Origin: JBCDIQ01 sp039024295
GTDB taxonomy: Bacteria > Bacteroidota > Bacteroidia > J057
Length of the DNA: 14,533 nt
Assembly: GCA_039024295.1 (NCBI GenBank)
Contig: JBCDIQ010000119.1
Location: forward strand, 1 to 14,533
Direction of reading: 5' to 3'
Of the stretch, positions 7,622 through 14,533 are shown piece by piece. A program made the translations under genes and the position numbers. The notes beneath the pieces were generated by a model. The model saw nothing but the letters and a program-made list of their open reading frames with translations. It did no database searches and was not told where the DNA came from. Positions within the stretch are counted from its first letter, which is position 1, and each line of letters starts with the position of its first letter.

Positions 7622-8737
7622 TTGGCCCCAAAAATCATCATAGCAGGCGGTGGAACCGGCGGACACATTTTTCCGGCGGTGGCGATTGCGTCCGAACTTA
7701 AGCGACGCGATGCAGCTACCGAAATCCTGTTTGTGGGAGCAAAAAGTGGGATGGAGATGTCGGTTGTGCCCAAGCAAGGCTATGACATCAAAGGAGTCTG
7801 GATAAGTGGGATACAACGCCAATTGAACCTGAGAAACATTGGCCGTAACCTGTTATTCCCGGTCAAGCTGCTGGTGAGCTTATCTCAGTCTAACAACATC
7901 CTTCGGGCCTTCAAGCCTGATTTGGTGGTAGGCGTAGGCGGATATGCCAGCGGTCCCATGGGACGTGCCGCAGCTTCCAACGATATTCCCCTCGTCTTGT
8001 GTGAGCAGAACGCTTACCCGGGGCTGGTCAATAAATGGCTTGCAAAGAAAGCCTCGAAAATCCTGCTAGGAAATGCAGCCGCACAAAAATATTTCGACCC
8101 TGGCAAAACCCAGGTAACAGGAAATCCTATCAGGGCATTTGATAACATGTCTAGGTCAGATGCTGCTCAAAAGATGGGGTTAGCTCCCGATAAACCGATT
8201 GTGGTCAGTATGGGCGGCAGTTTAGGTGCTCTCAAGATTAACCAAGTACTCGAAACCCATATCCATCAGGCCCTGGAAGCAGGCATTCAGTGGGTATGGC
8301 AGTGCGGCAAATATTATTATGAAACGCTAAGCCAGCGAGTGGCCACCCACGAAAACTTACGCCTGACCGCATTTATTGATGATATGTCAGCGGCCTACCA
8401 TGCAGCGGATCTGGTGATCGGCCGGGCTGGAGGCAGTACCATTTCTGAACTCATTGCGCTTTCCAAGCCTGCTATCTTGGTGCCTTCTCCCAACGTGGCG
8501 GAGGACCACCAGACCCAAAATGCACGGTCTCTTTCAGACCATGGAGCAGCCCTGCTCATTACGGACGCAGAAGCAATGGAAAAGCTCGTTCCCAAAGCCA
8601 TTCGCCTGATTCAGGATGAACATGCGCTAAGCAATGTTCAAACTGCGATCAGCAATATGCCAAAATATGAAGCGGCAAAAGTGATTGTAGATGAATTGCA
8701 TACCCTTTTAAATATCCAACCTTCCCCAACCACGTGA
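7622..8737 (+). CDS. murG: UDP-GlcNAc: lipid I N-acetylglucosaminyltransferase MurG
   Basis: Membrane-associated GT28 glycosyltransferase that adds GlcNAc to lipid I to form lipid II on the cytoplasmic face. It has 371 residues, a normal length. The N-terminal glycine-rich loop GGGTGGH is at 9-15, GVGGYASGP is near residue 100, a second glycine-rich loop MGGSLGALKIN begins the C-terminal domain, and GRAGGSTISEL (267-277) and EDHQTQNA form the nucleotide-sugar site. The only start that gives a normal N-terminus is the TTG at 7622. The frame is closed upstream by TAA at 7607, with no ATG or GTG in between. The start lies just after a heptamer repeat array, and the stop overlaps the murC start by 4 nt, suggesting translational coupling. 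Confidence 0.95.
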   Translation: MAPKIIIAGGGTGGHIFPAVAIASELKRRDAATEILFVGAKSGMEMSVVPKQGYDIKGVWISGIQRQLNLRNIGRNLLFPVKLLVSLSQSNNILRAFKPDLVVGVGGYASGPMGRAAASNDIPLVLCEQNAYPGLVNKWLAKKASKILLGNAAAQKYFDPGKTQVTGNPIRAFDNMSRSDAAQKMGLAPDKPIVVSMGGSLGALKINQVLETHIHQALEAGIQWVWQCGKYYYETLSQRVATHENLRLTAFIDDMSAAYHAADLVIGRAGGSTISELIALSKPAILVPSPNVAEDHQTQNARSLSDHGAALLITDAEAMEKLVPKAIRLIQDEHALSNVQTAISNMPKYEAAKVIVDELHTLLNIQPSPTT

Positions 8738-10095
8738 ATACTCAATCTCCATATTTCCTCGGCATTGGCGGCATTGGCATGAGCGCCCTGGCGCGCTATT
8801 TCCACCGCCAGGGATGTGCCGTGAGTGGATATGACCGGGTATCTTCTGTGGTAACACGTGCATTGGAGGAAGAAGGCATGAACGTTTTCTATCAGGAGTC
8901 GGTCGATCACCTTGAAGGAAAGGATTTAGTGGTGTATACCCCTGCCATTCCACATGACAGCCTAGAATTACAAGCTGCCCAGGCTTCGGATGTGCCCCTT
9001 AAGAAGCGATCAGAAGTTTTGGGAATTCTGAGTCAAGAATACAATTGTCTGGCAGTTGCTGGTACGCATGGCAAGACCACTACGACGGCCATGCTGGCCC
9101 ATTTGCTTCGTCACAGCGGGGTGGATACTACGGCATTCCTAGGAGGTATCAGCAACAATTTGAATTCGAATTTTGCCTTTGGAGCTTCCGATTACATGGT
9201 TGCTGAAGCAGACGAATTTGACCGTTCTTTCTTAACCCTTCACCCACATATCGCTGCAATTACCTCTCTGGATGCAGATCATTTGGATATTTATGGAGAT
9301 GGGCAACAAATGAAGACGACCTATCGTGCGTTTGCGCAACAGGTTACGGGTACATTATTGGTTCAACATGAATTTATAACCGAAAACTGGGGCAGGGAAT
9401 ACCTGACATTTGGACTTGACGCAGGAGATTTCCAGGCCCGTAACCTGACCTATATAGGGTTGGAAGCACGATTTGATTTCCAGCTTCCAGATGGTAAGCA
9501 GTATCCGATGGTACTAAATATGCCAGGTCGCCACAATGTAAGCAATGCAATAGCAGCATTGGCCATATGTAGCCTCATTGGCATTGAGCCAGAAAAGCTT
9601 CAAGCAGCTATAGCAGACTTTTCCGGGATTTACAGAAGGTTTGAAGTAAAAGTTCACAATGATCAATACCTGTACATAGATGATTATGCGCACCATCCAA
9701 CTGAAATAGTGGCGGCTATTCACACAGCAAGAGCATTGTATCCCGAACGGAAGCTGGTGGTGGTATTCCAACCTCATCTATTCAGTCGAACCCGTGATTT
9801 TCTTAATGAATTTGCTGAAGCCCTTTCCCAAGCTGATGAGGTCATTCTCATGGATATTTATCCAGCGAGGGAACTTCCCATTCCGGGCGTTTCTTCAGAA
9901 ATCCTCTTGAATGCTATGTCACTCAAAAATAAATCTCTTGTGAAAAAAGATGATTTGCCTACAGCAGTTAGCGCAGGCCTTCAGTCTCCCTGTACCCTGC
10001 TCACCCTAGGTGCAGGGGACATTGACCGCGAGGTACCGGCCATGACCCAACTGGTCCAGACCCTTTCAAAAGAATCTAATCCACATAACGCATAA
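8734..10095 (+). CDS. murC: UDP-N-acetylmuramate: L-alanine ligase MurC
   Basis: Cytoplasmic ATP-dependent ligase that attaches L-alanine, the first residue of the stem peptide, to UDP-MurNAc. It is 453 residues long. The N-terminal UDP-binding loop GIGGIGMS is at 10-17, the P-loop GTHGKTTT at 110-117, then EADEFDRSF and a C-terminal domain beginning near YIDDYAHHPTE, all typical of MurC rather than Mpl or MurE. The start is GTG at 8734, sharing the bases GTGA with the murG stop. It gives a normal short N-terminus before the glycine loop. ftsQ begins 3 nt after its stop. Confidence 0.96.
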   Translation: MNTQSPYFLGIGGIGMSALARYFHRQGCAVSGYDRVSSVVTRALEEEGMNVFYQESVDHLEGKDLVVYTPAIPHDSLELQAAQASDVPLKKRSEVLGILSQEYNCLAVAGTHGKTTTTAMLAHLLRHSGVDTTAFLGGISNNLNSNFAFGASDYMVAEADEFDRSFLTLHPHIAAITSLDADHLDIYGDGQQMKTTYRAFAQQVTGTLLVQHEFITENWGREYLTFGLDAGDFQARNLTYIGLEARFDFQLPDGKQYPMVLNMPGRHNVSNAIAALAICSLIGIEPEKLQAAIADFSGIYRRFEVKVHNDQYLYIDDYAHHPTEIVAAIHTARALYPERKLVVVFQPHLFSRTRDFLNEFAEALSQADEVILMDIYPARELPIPGVSSEILLNAMSLKNKSLVKKDDLPTAVSAGLQSPCTLLTLGAGDIDREVPAMTQLVQTLSKESNPHNA

Positions 10096-10098
10096 GCC

Positions 10099-10965
10099 AT
10101 GACCCTCATTTCAACACCCGTTAAATCTCGTCCGCAGCCGCGTCGCAATCGGCCTCTTGAGGAAATTCAGGAGGAACAGAAGCAGCGTAAGCCATTCAAG
10201 GTGGGCAAGGTTCGCTTGAAATCGACCTTCATCTATCTGCTGGTCGCAGGAGGCGTACTGGTGCTGCTTGCGTTGGCCAATGGCTACCAGGAGAGCATTG
10301 TCTGTAAAGATATCAGCGTGACCATTCATGAAGGTTCAGACAACGCCTTCCTTGATATGAACCAAGTAAAGCAAATCATCGGCCTGGACCATGGGCGGGA
10401 TATTATCGGCGAAAGAATGAGCGGAATCGAGCTGTTTAAGCTGGAAGAAGCACTGAAACGCAATCCTTATATCGAACAGGCTGAAGTGTATAAAAACCTA
10501 CAAGGGGTACTTTATGTGGATGTTACCCTGAGAAAGCCAGTAGCTCGTGTGATGAGCAAGCGAGGCTCTACTTTTTATGTGGACGCTGAAGGCAGGAAAA
10601 TGCCCGTAACACGGCAGCATGTGGCGAATCTCCCATTGGTACGGGGCTACATCGCAGAGAAGCTAACCCCTGTGGACACCTTAAAGTACCGCAACCTGGC
10701 AAGCGTGTTGCCTATTCTCCGCCACCTGGAACGGGATGAGTTTTGGGCTGCGCAGGTAGCCGAGATAAGGATACACAAAGGTGGGGAAGTAACCCTTTAC
10801 CCACGTATTGGCCGCATGAAAATGGAGTTTGGCCAGCCGGATCGAGTAGAAGAAAAGTTTCAAAACCTCCGGCTGTTCTACGCTCAGGTAGTTGATGAAA
10901 TCGGCTGGAAAAAATATAGAAGCGTGAATGTGAAATATCGGGGGCAAGTGGTGGGAAAGAGGTGA
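10099..10965 (+). CDS. ftsQ: Cell division protein FtsQ
   Basis: Bitopic membrane protein that links the cytoplasmic and periplasmic parts of the divisome. It has 288 residues. A basic, proline-rich cytoplasmic N-terminus (residues 1-42) is followed by one transmembrane helix at about 43-61, a POTRA-like region at about 68-147 (including NPYIEQAEVYKNLQGVLYVDV) and a FtsQ/DivIB domain to the end. Sequence conservation of this family is weak, so the call rests on layout, the POTRA pattern and position between murC and ftsA. The ATG at 10099 is 3 nt after the murC stop. Confidence 0.9.
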   Translation: MTLISTPVKSRPQPRRNRPLEEIQEEQKQRKPFKVGKVRLKSTFIYLLVAGGVLVLLALANGYQESIVCKDISVTIHEGSDNAFLDMNQVKQIIGLDHGRDIIGERMSGIELFKLEEALKRNPYIEQAEVYKNLQGVLYVDVTLRKPVARVMSKRGSTFYVDAEGRKMPVTRQHVANLPLVRGYIAEKLTPVDTLKYRNLASVLPILRHLERDEFWAAQVAEIRIHKGGEVTLYPRIGRMKMEFGQPDRVEEKFQNLRLFYAQVVDEIGWKKYRSVNVKYRGQVVGKR

Positions 10966-10970
10966 ACGGA

Positions 10971-11038
10971 TTAGGTGATAGCTATTAGCTTTTAGGTGTG
11001 AGGTTGAGGGGACGGTTTTAGGTATGAGGTTTTAGTGA
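10971..11038 (+). repeat. Heptamer repeat array B (interrupted), ftsQ-ftsA gap
   Basis: Five contiguous 7-bp units (TTAGGTG, ATAGCTA, TTAGCTT, TTAGGTG, TGAGGTT) at 10971-11005 are followed by 12 nt that do not fit, then TTAGGTA, TGAGGTT and TTAGTGA at 11018-11038. The unit family is the same as arrays A and C. It starts 5 nt after the ftsQ stop and ends 47 nt before the ftsA ATG. Confidence 0.8.
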
Positions 11039-11085
11039 ATTTAGACTACGTCAACATTTTTAATACATCTCTAATCAGCATTATT

Positions 11086-12405
11086 ATGGACACAGAAAAG
11101 ATTGTAGTAGGATTAGACATTGGCACAACGAAGATTTGTGCGATTGTCGGAAAACGCAACGAATTTGGAAAAATTAACATCCTCGGACTGGGCAAAGCTG
11201 CCTCCGATGGGGTGAGCCGTGGCGTTGTGGTCAACATCGAAAAGACCGTGCAAGCCATCCGCGAAGCAATTTCCCAGGCAGAGAAGCAGTCTGGAATCAA
11301 AATCGAAGTAGTACATGTCGGAATCGCAGGTGAGCATGTTCGCTCTATGCAGCACAAGGGCATCATCACCCTGAACAATGACGACTTTGAGATTTCTTCA
11401 GAGGACGTTCAGCGGCTTCATGACGATATGTTCAAAATCGCCACTCAGCCTGGACAAGAAATCATCCACGTACTTCCCCAGGAATACACCTGCGATGACC
11501 AAGCTGGAATCGTGGATCCTGTCGGTATGTCGGGCGTTCGTTTGGAGGGTAACTTCCACATTGTTACCGGACAGACCACTGCTGCCAATAACATTTATAA
11601 ATGTGTAGTCCGTGCCGGACTTGAAGTTGCAGAACTGATCCTTGAACCTTTGGCTTCTAGCGCAGCTGTACTTACAGAAGAAGAGCGTGAAGCAGGTGTT
11701 TGCCTGGTAGATATTGGAGGCGGCACGTCTGACATTGCCATTTTCGAAAATAACATCATCCGCCACACAGCTGTGATTCCTTTTGGTGGAAACATCGTCA
11801 CCGAAGACATCAAGCAGGGCTGCAAGGTGATGAAGAAGCATGCAGAACTGCTGAAGATTGAATATGGAAGCGCACTGGCAGATGCAGTAACAGAAGATGT
11901 GGTCATCAGTATTCCTGGGCCACGTGACCGTCCTGCCAAGGAAATCCACAAGGTGATGCTGGCGCAGGTAATTCAATCTCGAATGGAAGAAATCATGGAG
12001 TTTGTGGCCGCTGAAATCAAGAATTCCGGCTTCGAAGATAAGCTGGTAGCAGGCATCGTGGTTACAGGTGGTGGTGCTCAGCTTCAGCACATGAAGGAGC
12101 TGACAGAGTATGTTACCGGGATAGATACCCGTCTTGGGCTTCCTGGTGAGCACCTGGCCAGTGGCATGGTAGAGGAAGTGAACTACCCGATGTTCTCTAC
12201 CGGTACAGGTCTGGTGATCATGGGGCTGGAAGCAGCTGAATACGCCCGGTCTTCCAGCAGGGCCACTGTAGCAGAAAAAGCAAAGGCTCCTCTTTTCAGT
12301 CAGCGGAGTGGCAGCACAGGTGGCACCCCGAAGATCAGCTTTATCGATAAGGTAAAAGGCTGGTTTGAAAGCACCTTGAGCAATACCGGAGAATTTATTG
12401 AATAA
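11086..12405 (+). CDS. ftsA: Cell division protein FtsA (actin-like FtsZ anchor)
   Basis: Actin-fold ATPase that tethers FtsZ filaments to the inner membrane. The preferred start is ATG 11086, giving MDTEKIVVGLDIGTTK, which matches the normal family N-terminus. An in-frame GTG at 11035 would add 17 residues encoded partly by a repeat array and is unlikely. From ATG 11086 the protein is 439 residues. The phosphate-1 loop DIGTTK is at 11-16 and phosphate-2 DIGGGTSD at 209-216, with the FtsA-specific 1C domain between them. A late GIVVTGGGAQL block is also present. The C-terminus, SFIDKVKGWFEST, looks like the amphipathic membrane-targeting helix, followed by about ten extra residues. It is 100 nt upstream of ftsZ. 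Confidence 0.95.
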   Translation: MDTEKIVVGLDIGTTKICAIVGKRNEFGKINILGLGKAASDGVSRGVVVNIEKTVQAIREAISQAEKQSGIKIEVVHVGIAGEHVRSMQHKGIITLNNDDFEISSEDVQRLHDDMFKIATQPGQEIIHVLPQEYTCDDQAGIVDPVGMSGVRLEGNFHIVTGQTTAANNIYKCVVRAGLEVAELILEPLASSAAVLTEEEREAGVCLVDIGGGTSDIAIFENNIIRHTAVIPFGGNIVTEDIKQGCKVMKKHAELLKIEYGSALADAVTEDVVISIPGPRDRPAKEIHKVMLAQVIQSRMEEIMEFVAAEIKNSGFEDKLVAGIVVTGGGAQLQHMKELTEYVTGIDTRLGLPGEHLASGMVEEVNYPMFSTGTGLVIMGLEAAEYARSSSRATVAEKAKAPLFSQRSGSTGGTPKISFIDKVKGWFESTLSNTGEFIE

Positions 12406-12406
12406 A

Positions 12407-12434
12407 TTCTCAGTTTTCGGTTTTCGGTTTACAG
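12407..12434 (+). repeat. Heptamer repeat array D (TTTTCGG type), ftsA-ftsZ gap
   Basis: Four 7-bp units directly after the ftsA stop: TTCTCAG, TTTTCGG, TTTTCGG, TTTACAG. Shifted by two bases the core unit is TTCGGTT, one base different from the TTAGGTT form of the other arrays, so it may be a related family. The rest of the gap (12435-12505) contains a small imperfect hairpin around CTGC-TTT-GCAG (12441-12451) and an AT-rich leader before ftsZ. I found no convincing Bacteroidota-type promoter there. Confidence 0.65.
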
Positions 12435-12505
12435 TTTGTTCTGCTTTGCAGCCAAAACTGATCACCGAAGACTCTAATAAAACCAACTTTTAAAAATATA
12501 TCGTC

Positions 12506-13855
12506 ATGCAATTTGAATTTCCAACCAATCAAGATTCGATCATCAAGGTGATCGGAATCGGTGGCGGCGGTAGCAACGCTGTCAACAATATGTATGAGCA
12601 CGGCATCGATGGAGTTTCCTTCATGGTGTGCAATACGGACATGCAAGCCCTCAAAAATAGCCCTGTACCCAGTCGTGTACGCCTCGGAGGCAACCAAACT
12701 GAAGGACTTGGTGCAGGTGCCAACCCTGAAGTAGGCAAAAAGTCCGCGGTGGAGTCCCAGGAAGAAGTGGCCCAGGCCCTGCGCGACAACACCAAAATGG
12801 TATTCCTCACCGCTGGTATGGGCGGCGGAACCGGAACAGGTGCAGCCCCTGTCATTGCGGATATGGCACGTGAAATGGGCATCCTTACTGTGGGGATCGT
12901 AACCGTTCCTTTCAAGTTCGAAGGTCCCAAGCGGACCAAGCAGGCCCAGGCGGGCATCAAAGAGCTGGAAGACAGCGTAGATACGTTGATTGTCATTGAC
13001 AACAACAACCTTCAGAAGATTCTGGGTAACAACGTTACCATGCGCAAAGCCTTCGAAGAGGCTGACCAAGTGCTGTTAGATGCAGCTCGCGGAATTGCTG
13101 AGATCATCACCTCTGAAGGCTACATCAATGTGGACTTTGCGGATGTGTGTACCATCATGCGCGAAGGTGGCAAGGCCCTGATGGGTATTGCGGATGCCAA
13201 TGGTGAAAACCGCGCTATGGAGGCAGTAGAAGCAGCGATCAGCTCTCCTCTATTGGATGACATCAGCCTACGGGGTGCCCGTGGCATTGTGGTCAATATC
13301 ACTGCTGCCGAAGATTCCCTTCGAATGGATGAAACCACTGCCATCATGGAGCATATCCAGGAAACAGCAGGCATGGATGCCAATATCATCTATGGTATTG
13401 TCTATGATGAAAATATGGGCGATACCCTTCGGGTGACCGTCGTGGCTACTCGCTTTGTGGAAGAGGTCCAAGCCGAGCCTGAAGTAAATACAGCGCAGCA
13501 AATTGTTGCGGAACCTGCTCCTGAGGCTCCTGCCCGTCGTGTGGTATCGCTCAAAGCAGTAGAAGAGCAACGTCGTCAGGAAGAAGAAGCACGTCAAGAA
13601 GCGATTAAGCAACGCCGTTCACGTGCAGAGCGTGGCGAACGCCTTAAAAAGCTGAACTCGAAAGAGTATGACATCCATGATCCTGATAGCCTTCAGGGCC
13701 TTGAGTCTGTTCCCGCATACTTGCGTAAGAAGGTTACGCTAGACGAGTCAGGGCCTCAGCGTCCAACCATTTCCCGTTTGAGCTTGGAAGAGACGGAAGA
13801 CCAATCCTATCGCTTGAAGGAGAATAACTCTTTCCTGCATGATAATGTGGATTAG
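12506..13855 (+). CDS. ftsZ: Cell division GTPase FtsZ
   Basis: Tubulin-like GTPase that forms the Z-ring. It has 449 residues. The nucleotide-binding region starts with GIGGGGSNAVNNM, the tubulin signature GGGTGTG is at 106-112, and the T7 synergy loop NVDFAD is at 208-213 with catalytic D210 and D213. The GTPase core ends near residue 318. A linker rich in Glu, Arg, Lys and Gln follows (strongly charged around residues 350-385), with a proline-alanine stretch before it. The extreme C-terminus is NNSFLHDNVD, a form I associate with Bacteroidota FtsZ and unlike the proteobacterial tail. The ATG at 12506 has an AT-rich leader without a Shine-Dalgarno sequence. It is the last gene of the cluster, followed by a repeat array and a terminator. 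Confidence 0.97.
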   Translation: MQFEFPTNQDSIIKVIGIGGGGSNAVNNMYEHGIDGVSFMVCNTDMQALKNSPVPSRVRLGGNQTEGLGAGANPEVGKKSAVESQEEVAQALRDNTKMVFLTAGMGGGTGTGAAPVIADMAREMGILTVGIVTVPFKFEGPKRTKQAQAGIKELEDSVDTLIVIDNNNLQKILGNNVTMRKAFEEADQVLLDAARGIAEIITSEGYINVDFADVCTIMREGGKALMGIADANGENRAMEAVEAAISSPLLDDISLRGARGIVVNITAAEDSLRMDETTAIMEHIQETAGMDANIIYGIVYDENMGDTLRVTVVATRFVEEVQAEPEVNTAQQIVAEPAPEAPARRVVSLKAVEEQRRQEEEARQEAIKQRRSRAERGERLKKLNSKEYDIHDPDSLQGLESVPAYLRKKVTLDESGPQRPTISRLSLEETEDQSYRLKENNSFLHDNVD

Positions 13856-13931
13856 GAGGTTGTAGGCAATAGGTGCCAGGCATGAGGTTTTAGGTACTAG
13901 CCTTCAGGTAATAGCTTTTAGGTGATAGGTA
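13855..13931 (+). repeat. Heptamer repeat array C (11 units), downstream of ftsZ
   Basis: Eleven contiguous units in perfect 7-bp register: GGAGGTT, GTAGGCA, ATAGGTG, CCAGGCA, TGAGGTT, TTAGGTA, CTAGCCT, TCAGGTA, ATAGCTT, TTAGGTG, ATAGGTA. AG at positions 3-4 is invariant, position 5 is G or C, and position 6 is T or C. The first unit begins on the last base of the ftsZ stop codon. It has the same family and orientation as array B. Confidence 0.85.
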
Positions 13932-13996
13932 TGTTTGCTGAATCCTAACACCTTTTCGAATTGCATGACATAGTCTGTGTCCTTTGTATGACGTAG

Positions 13997-14027
13997 GACC
14001 CTGCCAAAGATGGGCAGGGTCTTTTTT
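13997..14027 (+). terminator. Intrinsic terminator of the ftsZ end of the cluster
   Basis: A GC-rich hairpin with a perfect 9-bp stem (GACCCTGCC at 13997-14005, GGCAGGGTC at 14013-14021), a 7-nt loop and six T residues immediately after (14022-14027). It lies 141 nt past the ftsZ stop and is the only strong terminator-like structure in the window, so it probably ends the whole plus-strand unit. Confidence 0.9.
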
Positions 14028-14049
14028 GTGCATTTTTCAAATGCACAAA
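14025..14049. repeat. Second inverted repeat overlapping the terminator T-tract
   Basis: An 11-bp perfect inverted repeat: TTTGTGCATTT at 14025-14035 and AAATGCACAAA at 14039-14049, with a TTC spacer. It shares three T residues with the terminator and lies between the convergent ends of ftsZ and the DUF3368-type gene. It lacks a T-run on the minus strand, so it is not a standard terminator for that gene. It could be a 3'-end hairpin or a protein-binding palindrome. Confidence 0.6.
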
Positions 14050-14073
14050 TACTTCCTCTTGACTTTATTGACA

Positions 14074-14533
14074 TCATCGCTCTTCTAGCCCCTTGAGGAC
14101 TTCATCGTATAATTTCTCGCTGATATAAAAATTTGCTTCCGTTCTTAATCGGTCTAAAAGGGGTTTCACCCGTGGTATAATTCCGGATTCCTTACCTTGA
14201 GCTAGGATACCAATCAGGCCAATGATATTTATGTCGAGTGACTTGGCAATCTTTCTTCCAGCCCTTTCATCAATGATCAAGATATCGGCCGATAATTCGT
14301 ATGCTAATGTTATCGCCGCAGATTCTCCCTTATCCAAGTAAGCTTGCAGTCCGATTTCCATCTCTGCATCTACAGGGTCTTGAATGCTAATCCATTCAGC
14401 TTGATAGAACTCTGTCAGTTCGATCCCATAGATCTCTAATTTCAGTATTTCATCTTTTACAGCTGTAGGGATAATAATTTCAATATAAAGCTCATTTAAC
14501 AATGATAATCTCCCTATAATTATAAGGCCACAT
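14074..14533 (-). CDS. DUF3368 / PIN-like predicted nuclease (toxin-type), partial at window edge
   Basis: Minus-strand gene, cut by the right edge. Its stop is at 14074-14076 and the frame is open through 14532. The visible protein reads CGLIIIGRLSLLNELY at the edge, then EIIIPTAVKDEIL, DKGESAAITLAYEL, ADILIIDERAGRKIAKSL and GLIGILAQGKESGIIP. This order is characteristic of DUF3368 proteins, a PIN-superfamily group of predicted metal-dependent nucleases often found as the toxin half of two-gene modules, where the antitoxin gene usually lies upstream. The Glu of KGES and the Asp of IIDER are likely metal ligands; the first catalytic Asp, normally near the N-terminus, lies beyond the window. 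A TTG at 14502 could be read as a start, but homology continues past it. It is convergent with ftsZ and not part of the dcw cluster. Whether an antitoxin is present cannot be seen. Confidence 0.8.
   Translation of the reverse strand, partial: CGLIIIGRLSLLNELYIEIIIPTAVKDEILKLEIYGIELTEFYQAEWISIQDPVDAEMEIGLQAYLDKGESAAITLAYELSADILIIDERAGRKIAKSLDINIIGLIGILAQGKESGIIPRVKPLLDRLRTEANFYISEKLYDEVLKGLEER

Noticed and set aside
11035..11085. GTG-initiated 17-residue N-terminal extension of ftsA
   Set aside because: The extension is partly encoded by a heptamer repeat unit, does not resemble FtsA, and ATG 11086 gives the standard MDTEKIVVGLDIGTTK beginning.
11398..12486. Long minus-strand open frame (362 codons) opposite ftsA
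   Set aside because: It lies antisense to the conserved ftsA sequence and its translation has no recognisable domain; it is a by-product of ftsA codon use.
12435..12505. Promoter for ftsZ of the Bacteroidota type (TTTG, about 20 nt, TAnnTTTG)
   Set aside because: TTTG strings exist at 12435 and 12445, but no TAnnTTTG element lies at the right distance. I could not support a promoter.
12410..13069. Minus-strand open frame (219 codons) opposite ftsZ
   Set aside because: It is antisense to the highly conserved FtsZ GTPase core, with a translation rich in His and Phe typical of a shadow frame and no family resemblance.
14500..14502. TTG as the true start of the DUF3368 gene
   Set aside because: Family-like sequence (GLIIIGRLSL) continues in frame upstream of it to the window edge, so the start lies outside the window.

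Overview
The window is most of a division and cell-wall (dcw) cluster from a member of the Bacteroidota. This placement rests on four things: the gene order ftsI-murE-mraY-murD-ftsW-murG-murC-ftsQ-ftsA-ftsZ, with no murF or ddl inside it; a PASTA domain at the end of FtsI; a MraY with an enlarged periplasmic loop; and an FtsZ ending in FLHDNVD. Recognisable Shine-Dalgarno sequences are mostly absent before the start codons, which also fits this phylum. A closer placement (something near Saprospiria or Cytophagia) is only a guess. MurE carries the DNPR motif, so the peptidoglycan should contain meso-diaminopimelate.

Layout. Positions 1-1970 hold ftsI, cut by the window edge, with an in-frame TAA (48-50) between two stretches that both read as FtsI. 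Then come murE (1982-3442), mraY (3480-4919), murD (5026-6363), ftsW (6403-7569), murG (7622-8737), murC (8734-10095), ftsQ (10099-10965), ftsA (11086-12405) and ftsZ (12506-13855), all on the plus strand. They are closely packed and probably form one long transcription unit, ending at a strong intrinsic terminator (13997-14027). Downstream and convergent lies a DUF3368/PIN-like gene (14074 to beyond 14533) that runs off the right edge.

How the genes work together. MurC, MurE and MurD are three of the Mur ligases that build the UDP-MurNAc peptide. MraY and MurG then make lipid I and lipid II. FtsW and FtsI polymerise and cross-link lipid II at the septum. FtsQ, FtsA and FtsZ build and anchor the divisome.

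The unusual material is in the gaps and inside one enzyme. Every intergenic gap longer than about 40 nt inside the cluster holds a repeat. Between mraY and murD there are two near-identical 15-bp-arm palindromes with a compensatory base-pair change. The ftsW-murG, ftsQ-ftsA and post-ftsZ gaps hold arrays of a degenerate 7-bp unit (consensus about TTAGGTN), and the ftsA-ftsZ gap holds a related 7-bp unit (TTCGGTT). MraY carries an insertion of about 100 residues in its periplasmic loop that resembles a PDZ domain. I see no CRISPR array, tRNA, rRNA or insertion sequence.
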